The translations under genes and the position numbers were made by a program. A model generated the notes under the pieces. That model was not told the origin of the DNA, did not search any database, and was given only the letters and a program-made list of their open reading frames with translations. From positions 1 to 26,358 of the forward strand of contig DDUV01000115.1 in assembly GCA_002344975.1 (NCBI GenBank): a stretch of 26,358 nt of DNA. The letters are read 5' to 3'. This DNA comes from Saprospiraceae bacterium UBA2329. Its GTDB lineage: Bacteria; Bacteroidota; Bacteroidia; Chitinophagales; Saprospiraceae. This document shows, piece after piece, positions 8,296 to 15,670 of the stretch (positions within the stretch are counted from its first letter, which is position 1; every line of letters starts with the position of its first letter).

Positions 8296-9885
8296 ATGCT
8301 GAAGAGATTACCGTCGGGAGAATCGAGTTTTGAAAAAATACAAACGGGCAAGCAACTGTATGTGGACAAGACCCGCCAGATATACGAATTGCTCAGTTCC
8401 GGCGATTTTTTCTTCCTCTCCCGCCCGCGTCGTTTCGGCAAGTCCTTGACGGTATCCACACTCAAAGCGCTTTTTGAAGGGCGCCGGGAGTTGTTCGAAG
8501 GGCTGTGGATTGCCGAGCACGGCGGCTGGGACTGGAGCAAAACAAATCCCGTCATCTCTCTGTCTTTCAATGGATTGGATTATTTGAACCAGCCATTGGA
8601 AACAGCTTTGGCAAAAGAAATAGAACTCAAGGCAGAGGCGCATGGCATCACCCTGACGAGCGACACCTCCAAAGACCGGTTCAAAGAGCTGATTCTGAAA
8701 TTAGGCAAAACCAATCGCGTCGTCGTCCTTATAGATGAATACGACAAGCCCATCAACGACTACCTGACCGATTACGAAATGGCCGACACCAACCGCGATG
8801 TGCTGGGGAATTTTTTCGGCGCGCTCAAGGCCAACGACATCACCGACAACCTGCGCTTCGTCTTCATTACCGGGGTGAGCAAGTTTTCCAAAGTGACCCT
8901 TTTTTCGGAACTCAATAACCTGACAGACATTACGCAGCACAAGCGTTTCGGCACACTGGTGGGCATCACACAAGCAGAATTGGAGGGATATTTCGGCGAG
9001 CACATCACCCGATTGGCCGAAGATGAGGGCCTCACAAAGGAGGCCGTTTTAGCCAAAATCAAGCACTGGTACAACGGCTACACCTGGGATGGACACCATT
9101 CTCTGTACAATCCTTTCTCGTTGTTGGGCTTGTTCGGCAGCGGCAGTTTCAAAAATTTCTGGTTCACCAGCGGCACCACCGGATGGCTGGCCCGCAAACT
9201 GCGCGAAACCGCCCTCAATGTTTCCGAACTTGAAGGCATGGTAGTGGATGAATCTTTCTTCGATAAGTTCGAAGTGCGCAATTTAGACCCCGCCGTACTG
9301 CTGTACCAGACCGGCTACCTCAGCATCAAAAAAGTACAGGGAGAAGGCATAAAACGCTACACCTTAGACTATCCCAACTTCGAGGTGCGGCACTCGCTGA
9401 TGAGCAACCTTTTCACGGAGTACTCCCTGAGACCTGTGAGCGAATCAGCGAGTTTGGTATGGGCATTGGAGGGAGCTTTGGCAGCAAAAGACCTGCCCAA
9501 ATTCATCAGCCTGCTGCGGGGCATCTTTGCCGATATTTCCAATCGCCTACTCAAACAGTATGTGGAAGCCGACAGCCTCAAACTCTGGGAAGCGTATTAC
9601 CAAACGGTGATTTATCTGGCGCTCAACCTCACCGGTACGGAGGTGGCCTGCGAGGTACAGACCAACCGGGGCTACATAGACGCGGTGGCCGAAACGAAGG
9701 ACCATGTTTATGTCATGGAGTTCAAGGTGGGCAAAGCCGCCGAGGCCATGCAACAGATCAAAGGCAAAGGCTACCCCGAAAAGTACCTGCACCGGGGCAA
9801 ACCCGTGACGCTGCTGGCCGTGGGCTTCGATCCTGCAACGCGCAATATCGGGGACTGGGAGGAGGAAGCGGTGTCAAAGCACTGA
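8296..9885 (+). CDS. AAA-ATPase-like / PD-(D/E)XK nuclease-like protein (DUF1703 type)
   Basis: 529 residues from the ATG at 8296. Members of this family usually start MKRLP..; the start here, MLKRLPSGESSFEKI, fits, while a GTG at 8200 would add an unrelated hydrophobic stretch. Residues 1-280 form the AAA-ATPase-like domain, with the family's Walker A variant RPRRFGKS (43-50) and Walker B LIDEYD (145-150). The C-terminus has a PD-(D/E)XK fold signature: GYIDAV with Asp462, then EFK with Glu475 and Lys477, followed by a conserved Gln/Tyr region (QQIKGKGYPEKY). The family is abundant, often in many copies, in Bacteroidota and Clostridia. Its biological role is not established; nucleic-acid processing or defence has been suggested only by fold. 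All key residues look intact. It is convergent with the permease gene (11 nt apart). Confidence 0.9.
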   Translation: MLKRLPSGESSFEKIQTGKQLYVDKTRQIYELLSSGDFFFLSRPRRFGKSLTVSTLKALFEGRRELFEGLWIAEHGGWDWSKTNPVISLSFNGLDYLNQPLETALAKEIELKAEAHGITLTSDTSKDRFKELILKLGKTNRVVVLIDEYDKPINDYLTDYEMADTNRDVLGNFFGALKANDITDNLRFVFITGVSKFSKVTLFSELNNLTDITQHKRFGTLVGITQAELEGYFGEHITRLAEDEGLTKEAVLAKIKHWYNGYTWDGHHSLYNPFSLLGLFGSGSFKNFWFTSGTTGWLARKLRETALNVSELEGMVVDESFFDKFEVRNLDPAVLLYQTGYLSIKKVQGEGIKRYTLDYPNFEVRHSLMSNLFTEYSLRPVSESASLVWALEGALAAKDLPKFISLLRGIFADISNRLLKQYVEADSLKLWEAYYQTVIYLALNLTGTEVACEVQTNRGYIDAVAETKDHVYVMEFKVGKAAEAMQQIKGKGYPEKYLHRGKPVTLLAVGFDPATRNIGDWEEEAVSKH

Positions 9886-9896
9886 TTACCAATACT

Positions 9897-11126
9897 TCAT
9901 TCCCTCCGCATAGCCTCCACCGGATCAAGCCGTGATGCTTTGATGGCCGGATATGTGCCGAATACAATGCCCACCAATAATGCTACCGCCACAATAATGA
10001 GCAGGGTTTGAAAGGTATAAGCGGCTTCAAATTGCGGCCCCTTCAGCACCATTCCTACTATCGCCACCGCTACTGCGGCCCCCAGCATACCCAATAACAG
10101 CCCCAGAAAACTGCCCAACAGCGATATGGCCACCGATTCCGACAAAAACAGCCGCAGGATGTCGCGCCGCTTGGCGCCCAATGCTTTGCGAATGCCGATT
10201 TCCGCCGTGCGCTCCGATACCGAAATGAGCAGCACGTTCATAATCCCGATACCGCCCACCAACACCGAGATGCCCACAATCATGCCCATGATGAGCCGAA
10301 AGAGCATGAAGCCCTCTGTGATCTGATTGACCCGGTACTCGTTGGTAGCTACGTCAAATCCATCGCTGTGGCCTGGGTAATGCTTTGTGAGCCAGTCCTC
10401 TATCTGTTTTTTTACATCCTGAACATCCTCTACCAAATGAACATCCGCCAAACAGGACGGCGGCGATTTTTGAAGTTCCTTGTCGGTCCAATGCACAATG
10501 GGGACAAAGATTTCGGGGCGCCCCTCCTGTTGGGTTTTCAACACGCCCACGATGCGGAAGCTGGTTTCACCCAACTGGATGTTTTTACCCAACAGACTTT
10601 TTTCCGGCGCACTTTTTTTGATTTGGCCGGCCAGCAAGTCGTTAATAACCGCCACGTCTCCGGCGCCCTCAAAGTCGGCATCCGAAAATCTCCGGCCTTC
10701 CGCCAACTCCATCCGGCCCCACACATCTGGCGCTACGCCCGTGATGACTGCGGCGAAGGGTTCTGCAACTTCCGGCATAGTCAACTCGCCTGTTTTTCTG
10801 ACACTGAGCGTTGCATCAGCCTGATTTTGAAACACTTCGTGCTGCAAAGCCCGGAACGCCTCATAATTGAGATATGGGAAGGAATCTTTGGAAATGTTCA
10901 TACCCTGCACGGTTTTGGTCGTCACTGAGCTGATTTGAATCATTTTCACGGAGGTCGTATCGCTCAGTTGTCGGCGGGCGTGCTTTTCCATGCCGTCAAT
11001 GAGGGAGAGGATGGTCACTAAGGCAGCAACGCCGATGACAATGCCCAATACGGAAAGCAAGGTGTGGAAAAGGCGGGCGCGAATGCTCTCGAATGCCTCG
11101 CCGATGGTGGCCGACAACTTTTTCAT
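9897..11126 (-). CDS. MacB/FtsX-type ABC transporter permease
   Basis: 409 residues from the ATG at 11126 (MKKLSATIGEAFESIRAR), which is where MacB-like permeases normally begin; the frame stays open to a GTG at 11195 that crosses the predicted promoter. The architecture is complete. One transmembrane helix at about 20-45 (LLSVLGIVIGVAALVTIL) is followed by a MacB periplasmic domain (about 50-280) and three C-terminal helices with the FtsX-type coupling segment ERTAEIGIRKALGAKRRDI. The protein ends YPAIKASRLDPVEAMRRE. Such permeases pair with a MacB/LolD-type ATPase and move peptides, lipoproteins or signals by mechanotransmission. No ATPase or membrane-fusion protein is next to it here, so the partner must lie elsewhere. 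The two-component genes upstream have the same orientation but are 460 bp away. Confidence 0.93.
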   Translation of the reverse strand: MKKLSATIGEAFESIRARLFHTLLSVLGIVIGVAALVTILSLIDGMEKHARRQLSDTTSVKMIQISSVTTKTVQGMNISKDSFPYLNYEAFRALQHEVFQNQADATLSVRKTGELTMPEVAEPFAAVITGVAPDVWGRMELAEGRRFSDADFEGAGDVAVINDLLAGQIKKSAPEKSLLGKNIQLGETSFRIVGVLKTQQEGRPEIFVPIVHWTDKELQKSPPSCLADVHLVEDVQDVKKQIEDWLTKHYPGHSDGFDVATNEYRVNQITEGFMLFRLIMGMIVGISVLVGGIGIMNVLLISVSERTAEIGIRKALGAKRRDILRLFLSESVAISLLGSFLGLLLGMLGAAVAVAIVGMVLKGPQFEAAYTFQTLLIIVAVALLVGIVFGTYPAIKASRLDPVEAMRRE

Positions 11127-11143
11127 GGCAGATGGTTTGCCTG

Positions 11144-11151
11144 CAAAGAAA
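11144..11151 (-). promoter_or_regulatory. Predicted Bacteroidota -7 element of the permease gene
   Basis: The minus strand reads TTTCTTTG followed by CAGGC, the same eight bases seen before the beta-helix gene and one mismatch from TAnnTTTG. A TTG lies 23 nt upstream. The leader would be about 12 nt. Confidence 0.45.
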
Positions 11152-11327
11152 GTAAGAAAAGTAGTGGGAAGGGGCAATGTTTTAGATGTAAGCACGGCAA
11201 ATAAAGATAGAGGCTATGGATGGCGTCGGGTTCTGTGAAGTTTAGGGGCAGGCTGGTAATGTTCAGCCCTTCCGAGCGGAGGCTGCTGCCGAGGTTTGCT
11301 GAATTTTGATCCTACAGGCCAAAAGAA

Positions 11328-11365
11328 CCTGCCGTCAGCCATGCAACAACAAGCTGAACGGCAGG
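11328..11365 (-). terminator. Probable terminator hairpin downstream of the two-component operon
   Basis: CCTGCCGTCAGC (11328-11339) pairs with GCTGAACGGCAGG (11353-11365) with one bulged base, giving a 12-bp stem and a 13-nt loop. On the minus strand the stem is followed by TTCTTTTGG, a short and interrupted T-run. This suits a weak terminator about 220 nt after the response regulator stop, or a processed RNA end. Confidence 0.5.
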
Positions 11366-11517
11366 CAATATGGGTTTTGGATGTTTATAAAAAGATTGTT
11401 ATTGACACAAGTTCATTCGTGCTGCGCCGGATGTGTGGTGTCTATTTGGGATGCTTCCGAATGGTTACCCCGATTGACGCAATAAAATTGCAACACGCTG
11501 TTCTTTGCAGCAAGGGT

Positions 11518-11580
11518 GAGTTTCCGAATGACGGGTTTGAGTTTCCGAAGGATGGGTTTGGGGTTCCGAATGAAATGCTG
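11518..11580. repeat. Three direct repeats of 21 bp beside the LytTR gene
   Basis: Units at 11518-11538, 11539-11559 and 11560-11580 share the core TTCCGAAtG (11522, 11543 and 11564), exactly 21 bp apart. A fourth core copy is at 11455-11463. LytTR domains (for example AgrA) bind pairs of about 9-bp direct repeats spaced about two helical turns centre to centre, so these could be binding sites for the adjacent regulator. They start 7 bp after its stop codon and lie about 370-435 bp upstream of the permease promoter. Confidence 0.7.
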
Positions 11581-11586
11581 CGCTGC

Positions 11587-12339
11587 TCAAATAATATGAA
11601 ACCGGCGCACTAATTCGTCTTTGAAAGACCGGCTCACGGAGAGGGTCTGCGCGCCGATGCCGAGGTAGCCCCAGTCGTCGCTGATGGTATCTATTTTGTG
11701 CAGATTGACAATGTACGAACGGTGAATGCGGAGGAAGTTGTCGGTGCGAAGTTTTTCCTCCAAAGCACCCAGCGAGATGCTCATCAGATACTCGGCCTGT
11801 GGCGTATAGATTTTGCAATAGCTGCGGTCGGCTTCGGCGTAGAGGATGTCCTGAAGCAGGATTTTGGTCATTTTGCCTTTGTAGCGCACAAAGATGCGGT
11901 CGGCCAGAATGTAGGCATCTTCGGCCTTGTCGTTTACATGCAGCAGACTTTGGCCACTGTGCTCTTCGGCCAATCGGGCCAGTGCCAATTCGATGGCACG
12001 CTGGAGGTCGGCGGGCTGGAATGGTTTGGAAATGAAGGCGTAAGGGCGTGTGGCTTTGGCGCGGGCAAAGGTGGCGTCGTCGGCGTTGGCAGTGAGGAAG
12101 ATAACGGGAATCTGATGGCGTTCGTAAATGAACTGCGAGGTGGCTACGCCGTCGAGCACGCCTTTGAGCGAAATGTCCATCAGCACGAGGTCGGGGGGCG
12201 TACTCTCTATACTTTTGAGGGCATCCTCGCCGCGCGGCATGATGCCGGTGATCTCATATCCGATGCTTTCCAGCATCATGGAGATGTCGGCGGCGATGAT
12301 CATTTCATCTTCTACGATGAGGATTTTAACAGCGCTCAT
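11587..12339 (-). CDS. LytTR-family response regulator
   Basis: 250 residues, ATG at 12339. Residues 1-120 are a receiver domain: acidic pocket Glu10/Asp11, phospho-acceptor Asp55 (LVLMDISLKG), switch Thr83 (IFLTAN) and Lys105 (FISKPF). Residues about 145-248 are a LytTR DNA-binding domain (ILYAEADRSYCKIYT, FLRIHRSYIVNLHKI, LSVSRSFKDELVRRF). This combination regulates transcription by binding direct repeats as a dimer after phosphorylation. The gene starts 3 nt after the sensor kinase stop, so the pair is almost certainly cognate and translationally coupled. All catalytic positions are present. Three 21-bp repeats directly downstream are candidate binding sites. Confidence 0.96.
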   Translation of the reverse strand: MSAVKILIVEDEMIIAADISMMLESIGYEITGIMPRGEDALKSIESTPPDLVLMDISLKGVLDGVATSQFIYERHQIPVIFLTANADDATFARAKATRPYAFISKPFQPADLQRAIELALARLAEEHSGQSLLHVNDKAEDAYILADRIFVRYKGKMTKILLQDILYAEADRSYCKIYTPQAEYLMSISLGALEEKLRTDNFLRIHRSYIVNLHKIDTISDDWGYLGIGAQTLSVSRSFKDELVRRFHII

Positions 12340-12342
12340 GCG

Positions 12343-14280
12343 TCAGGCGGCTTTTGCAGGATTGGGAAATCGGAGGATGGTGGTGTAGCCCCCGGTCTCG
12401 CTTTGCTCCATCCGGGCGCCGAGTTGTTGTGCGAGCAATTTGACAAGTTTTCCTCCAAAACCTGTACTTGATTCGCGCCATTCCGAGCCGCCCTCCGAGT
12501 TGCCACCCACGCCGTTGTCGGCTATGCGCAGGGCCAGCGTATGCTCGTCTTCGGCGCGCAGGCTGATCTCGATGGCGCCCCCGCGGTGTTCCGGGAAAGC
12601 GTATTTGAGGGAGTTGGTCATCAATTCGTTGACAATGAGGCCGATGGGGATGGCGGTATCCACATCGAGGTCTATGGTCGGCATATCTACTTTGAGCGCT
12701 ATCTGCTCGCCTGCTGCCCCGAAGCTTTGGAGCATGGCCTGGCCCATGGTCTCAAAATAGTCTTTCATTTCCACCGAGGCCAATTGCTCGCCCTGATAGA
12801 GTTTTTGATGAATGAGCGACATGGATCGCACGCGGTTGCGGCTTTCCTGTACGGCGGCTAAGGCGGCGGCGTCTTCTATGCCGGCACTTTGCAGGTTGAG
12901 CAGGCTGGAGATGGTTTGGAGGTTGTTTTTTACGCGGTGGTGTATTTCGCGCAGGAGCAACTCATTTTCCCGGTTCTTTTTTGCCAATTGTTCATTGGCA
13001 GCTTCCAACAGGCGATTGGCCTTCTGTCGGGAGCGCAAACTCATGTAAATCAAGACAGAAGTGAGCAGCAGCAAGCCCGCAACCCCCCAAAGGAGCCGCT
13101 GGAAATTGCGCTGTTTTTCGATGCGCTCCTTCTGTATGGCAATGGTGGCTGCCCGTTGCCCGGCCTCGTATTTTTCGGCTAACCCTCCCTGCAAGGCAGC
13201 TATTTTTTGCTCGTATTCGCGCTCCTTTTCCTCTTGGTGAAGCTGTTGGTAGCGGTGCGCGTTTGGGTAGTCGCCCATGCCGGCGTAAATATTGGAAAGG
13301 TGCATGTAGTTTTCCCACAGATTGCGGGTATCCCCCGATTCCTTCATCAACTCTATGGCCCGCAAAGTATAGGGCAATGCCTCTGCATACTTCTTTTGCA
13401 TCAACAGTACATGGCCCTTGTTGGCCGTGCCGGCAATGACGCCTCTCACAAAACCCAACTTTTCGGCAATGCTCCGGCAGCGCTCAAAGTCGAGAAGGGC
13501 TTCTTCGTAATTGCCCAAAAATTTGTGTGCGTTGCCCCTGCTGTTGGATGTTCTGGCCACTTGCAGCCCGTCGGGCGCAATGCGCTCCCATATTTGCAGG
13601 GCTTCCGTAGCGTATTGCAGCGCGCCTGCGTAGTCGCCTTTGAGGACATGGACGTAAGACAGGTTATTGAGCGCATCGGCCAGTAGTTCGGGCGCGTCCA
13701 TGGATTCAAACTGGGCAATGGCTTGTTGGGCATAATGGATAGACTTCTCGTAGTCTTCCTGCATGGCGTGCATATCCGACAATTGATTGTAAGTTTCTGC
13801 TAATGCTCTGCGGCGACCGATGCGCTCCCAAATTTCTACTGCCTGATAATAATGCTCTGATGCCGCAGCGAACTCCCGCTGATTGGCTTTGGCAAATCCT
13901 TTCCAGTGATTGGCTTCGGCGGTTTCTGCGGCTTGTCTGGAGGGATCAAGCAAGGCCAGAGAACGATCCAGAAACATGGCTGCGGAATCATAACTTACCA
14001 TCTGCGCCAAAGCCTTGCCCGCAATGAGGTAAGTCCGGGCTTTAAGAGTGTCGGAGAGGTTGCCGCCGGCCAGCCGGAGTGCTTGCTGCGCCAGCGGACG
14101 CAAGGCTTGTACGTCTGATTTTTGGGTAGAATCAGCCAGAACACCCAGTAACTGTATGACCTTGGCCGGGTCTTTGGCACTTTCCAGCCGGGCTTTCAGC
14201 GTGGCAACAGATTCGTTTTGAGCGGCTGCCGATAGTCCTGTCAACAGGAACAGGAACGAATATAAGTGTTTTCTCAGCAT
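12343..14280 (-). CDS. TPR-containing sensor histidine kinase (HisKA_2 type)
   Basis: 645 residues from the ATG at 14280. A signal peptide (about 1-20, ending SAAAQ) sends the sensor part to the periplasm. Residues about 60-370 are a run of tetratricopeptide repeats (A-x-x-Y..A pattern, e.g. YEKSIHYAQQAIAQFE, NYEEALLDFERC). One transmembrane helix lies at about 395-416 (LLWGVAGLLLLTSVLIYM), then a coiled coil. The HisKA_2 phosphotransfer site is EIHHRVKNNLQT with His447/448, and the HATPase domain has the N-box VNELMTNSLKYAF (about 550) and the G-box ADNGVGG. It should autophosphorylate in response to an unknown periplasmic cue and pass phosphate to the LytTR regulator encoded 3 nt downstream. 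This TPR-kinase/LytTR pairing is common in Bacteroidota. Confidence 0.95.
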   Translation of the reverse strand: MLRKHLYSFLFLLTGLSAAAQNESVATLKARLESAKDPAKVIQLLGVLADSTQKSDVQALRPLAQQALRLAGGNLSDTLKARTYLIAGKALAQMVSYDSAAMFLDRSLALLDPSRQAAETAEANHWKGFAKANQREFAAASEHYYQAVEIWERIGRRRALAETYNQLSDMHAMQEDYEKSIHYAQQAIAQFESMDAPELLADALNNLSYVHVLKGDYAGALQYATEALQIWERIAPDGLQVARTSNSRGNAHKFLGNYEEALLDFERCRSIAEKLGFVRGVIAGTANKGHVLLMQKKYAEALPYTLRAIELMKESGDTRNLWENYMHLSNIYAGMGDYPNAHRYQQLHQEEKEREYEQKIAALQGGLAEKYEAGQRAATIAIQKERIEKQRNFQRLLWGVAGLLLLTSVLIYMSLRSRQKANRLLEAANEQLAKKNRENELLLREIHHRVKNNLQTISSLLNLQSAGIEDAAALAAVQESRNRVRSMSLIHQKLYQGEQLASVEMKDYFETMGQAMLQSFGAAGEQIALKVDMPTIDLDVDTAIPIGLIVNELMTNSLKYAFPEHRGGAIEISLRAEDEHTLALRIADNGVGGNSEGGSEWRESSTGFGGKLVKLLAQQLGARMEQSETGGYTTILRFPNPAKAA

Positions 14281-14310
14281 AGTGTTTGGGAGCAGTGATC
14301 AATATCGCAG

Positions 14311-14330
14311 CACAAAATACATGTTTTGTG
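14311..14330. promoter_or_regulatory. Inverted repeat upstream of the sensor kinase gene
   Basis: CACAAAATACATGTTTTGTG has 7-bp perfect arms (CACAAAA/TTTTGTG) around a 6-nt centre. It lies 31-50 bp upstream of the kinase start, in its promoter region, so it may be an operator. A related AAAACAAAA..TTTTGTTTT palindrome is at 15585-15604. Confidence 0.4.
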
Positions 14331-14380
14331 GTAGTTGTTTATTTACAAATAATAAAAAAGGTTACCGGAAACAGGCGCTT

Positions 14381-14426
14381 AAAAACAAAAAGGGCTTTCC
14401 AATGCTTCAAACATCGAAAAGCCCTT
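14381..14426 (-). terminator. Intrinsic terminator after the SRPBCC gene
   Basis: AAGGGCTTT (14390-14398) and AAAGCCCTT (14418-14426) form a perfect 9-bp stem with a 19-nt loop. On the minus strand the stem is followed by TTTGTTTTT. It lies 20 nt past the stop codon at 14447. Confidence 0.75.
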
Positions 14427-14446
14427 CCTGTTCCGGCAGGAAAGCT

Positions 14447-15466
14447 TTATTTACTTACCGGATACGTTACTTTAGTGAGCCATTTGGCCGGGTTGGGTTC
14501 CATGCCCGGATCGGTGACGTATTCCTCCACAGCCATAGCGCCGTGTTGCCATTTGTTGCGCTGAATATACGCGTCAATGGCCTCATGCGCCGGAGCTATT
14601 TTTTCGTACGGCCCGTAGTAGTCCACCGACAAGCGCGTACCGGCGGGCATTTCAACAGTAGTGAACCCCTTGATCTCCACTTTCGATTTGACAGGAAATG
14701 CAGCGGCAAAGTCGGTGGTTTGCGCTGCCTCATCCCAGGTGAAATACAGGCCGGAGGGCATTCCGTCCAATTCGATGCCGGCCGCTTGCAAGGCTTGAGC
14801 AATTTTGGGGAAATGCAGGGCCATACGTTCTGTCAATTGCGGAATGGCCACTGTTTCGCGGATGCCCACATAGTATCGGGGCGTAGCGGCCGTACTTTCC
14901 ATCACTTTGAGCGCAGGAGCGGCGGCAGCCTCTTTTTCTACCAATGCTTTAAGATCGGCCAGCCCTTGCGTATATTGGGCATCCATTTCTTTTTCCATGC
15001 CCATAATCAGTCCGAAAACATTGAACGGGAAAGGCATTGGCGAACGAAATCCCCAGGTTACCTCCGTGGAATTGCCTTCGGCATCTTTGAGTTGAAACCA
15101 GGCTTGGGCGGTGGATTCAAATGGCTTGATGAAAGCCAACTGCGTTTCTACCCGCTCGTTTGGCTGCACCAGGCTGAGCGTTTGAGAGCCTTTTCCGGCG
15201 TCTTTGTTGCCGTCCCAGGCAGAGGCAGCGCCTACGGTTCCGTCAATGCCCGTGAGCGTGGTTTTCATGTTGGGGTCCAACCGACTCCAGGGCGACCATC
15301 GGCTCTGTTGTTCCAGATACTGCACATAAGGGAATACCGTTTCGCGGGGCGCATCAATGACGATGCTGCGCTCCATTTCAAAGGTTTTCGGTGCTAGTGC
15401 ATTGAGTACGAGTACCAGTACGATGAGTGCGAGGAGCAAAATGCCCGCAATTTTGATTGCTTTCAT
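14447..15466 (-). CDS. Membrane-anchored SRPBCC + GyrI-like (effector-binding) protein
   Basis: 339 residues, ATG at 15466. Residues about 5-25 are a transmembrane helix or uncleaved signal (GILLLALIVLVLVLNALAP). Residues about 30-175 match the polyketide-cyclase/START-like SRPBCC fold: RSIVIDAPRETVFPYV at the start, WSPWSRLDP, then STEVTWGF. Residues about 190-339 match the GyrI/AraC effector-binding fold (RYYVGIRETVAIPQL, GLYFTWDEAA, GTRLSVDYYGPYEKI, WLTKVTYPV). Both folds bind hydrophobic small molecules, so a ligand-binding or carrier role at the membrane is likely, but the ligand is unknown. It is monocistronic by appearance: its own -7 element upstream, its own terminator downstream. 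Confidence 0.85.
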   Translation of the reverse strand: MKAIKIAGILLLALIVLVLVLNALAPKTFEMERSIVIDAPRETVFPYVQYLEQQSRWSPWSRLDPNMKTTLTGIDGTVGAASAWDGNKDAGKGSQTLSLVQPNERVETQLAFIKPFESTAQAWFQLKDAEGNSTEVTWGFRSPMPFPFNVFGLIMGMEKEMDAQYTQGLADLKALVEKEAAAAPALKVMESTAATPRYYVGIRETVAIPQLTERMALHFPKIAQALQAAGIELDGMPSGLYFTWDEAAQTTDFAAAFPVKSKVEIKGFTTVEMPAGTRLSVDYYGPYEKIAPAHEAIDAYIQRNKWQHGAMAVEEYVTDPGMEPNPAKWLTKVTYPVSK

Positions 15467-15557
15467 GATAAAGAGAGTTTTGGTTGAAAATGATAAGATG
15501 ATGTTTTGAGAGCTGTGTGCAACGGGCTGTTTTGAACAACCATGCCGAATTAGATGG

Positions 15558-15593
15558 CAAATTTAATTGTTTTTTTATAAAAATAAAACAAAA
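15558..15593 (-). promoter_or_regulatory. Predicted promoter of the SRPBCC gene
   Basis: On the minus strand TTTTG (15593-15589) is followed after 23 nt by TAAATTTG (15565-15558), a perfect TAnnTTTG match. The predicted leader is about 85 nt. The -33 element lies inside the palindrome at 15585-15604. Confidence 0.5.
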
Positions 15594-15604
15594 TGTTTTG
15601 TTTT
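15585..15604. repeat. Perfect 9-bp-arm palindrome in AT-rich spacer
   Basis: AAAACAAAA-TG-TTTTGTTTT. It overlaps the predicted -33 of the SRPBCC promoter and abuts the T-run of the EF-G terminator. It shares the ACAAAA..TTTTGT core with 14311-14330. Confidence 0.45.
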
Positions 15605-15647
15605 TATAAAAAAATCAGCCCTGCCGGAAGTGCTCCGACAGGGCTGA
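15605..15647 (-). terminator. Strong intrinsic terminator after the EF-G paralogue
   Basis: TCAGCCCTGCCGG (15615-15627) pairs with CCGACAGGGCTGA (15635-15647): 13-bp stem with one mismatch and a 7-nt loop. On the minus strand it is followed by seven T. It lies 23 nt past the stop codon at 15671. Confidence 0.9.
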
Positions 15648-15670
15648 GAGAAAAACTGATTTTGGCTGGT

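Larger units (their letters stand above)
11127..11586. other. 460-bp gap between permease and response regulator genes
   Basis: It contains, from right to left, three 21-bp direct repeats (11518-11580), a fourth isolated copy of their core (11455-11463), a hairpin (11328-11365) and the permease promoter (about 11144-11151). ORFs of about 100 codons on either strand here have no recognisable product and run through the repeats, so I do not call them genes. Confidence 0.6.

Noticed and set aside
11296..11613. 105-codon + strand ORF in the permease/regulator gap, and 11465-11818 on the minus strand
   Set aside because: Both are driven by the 21-bp repeats (a multiple of three) and overlap the response regulator gene; no domain or plausible start.
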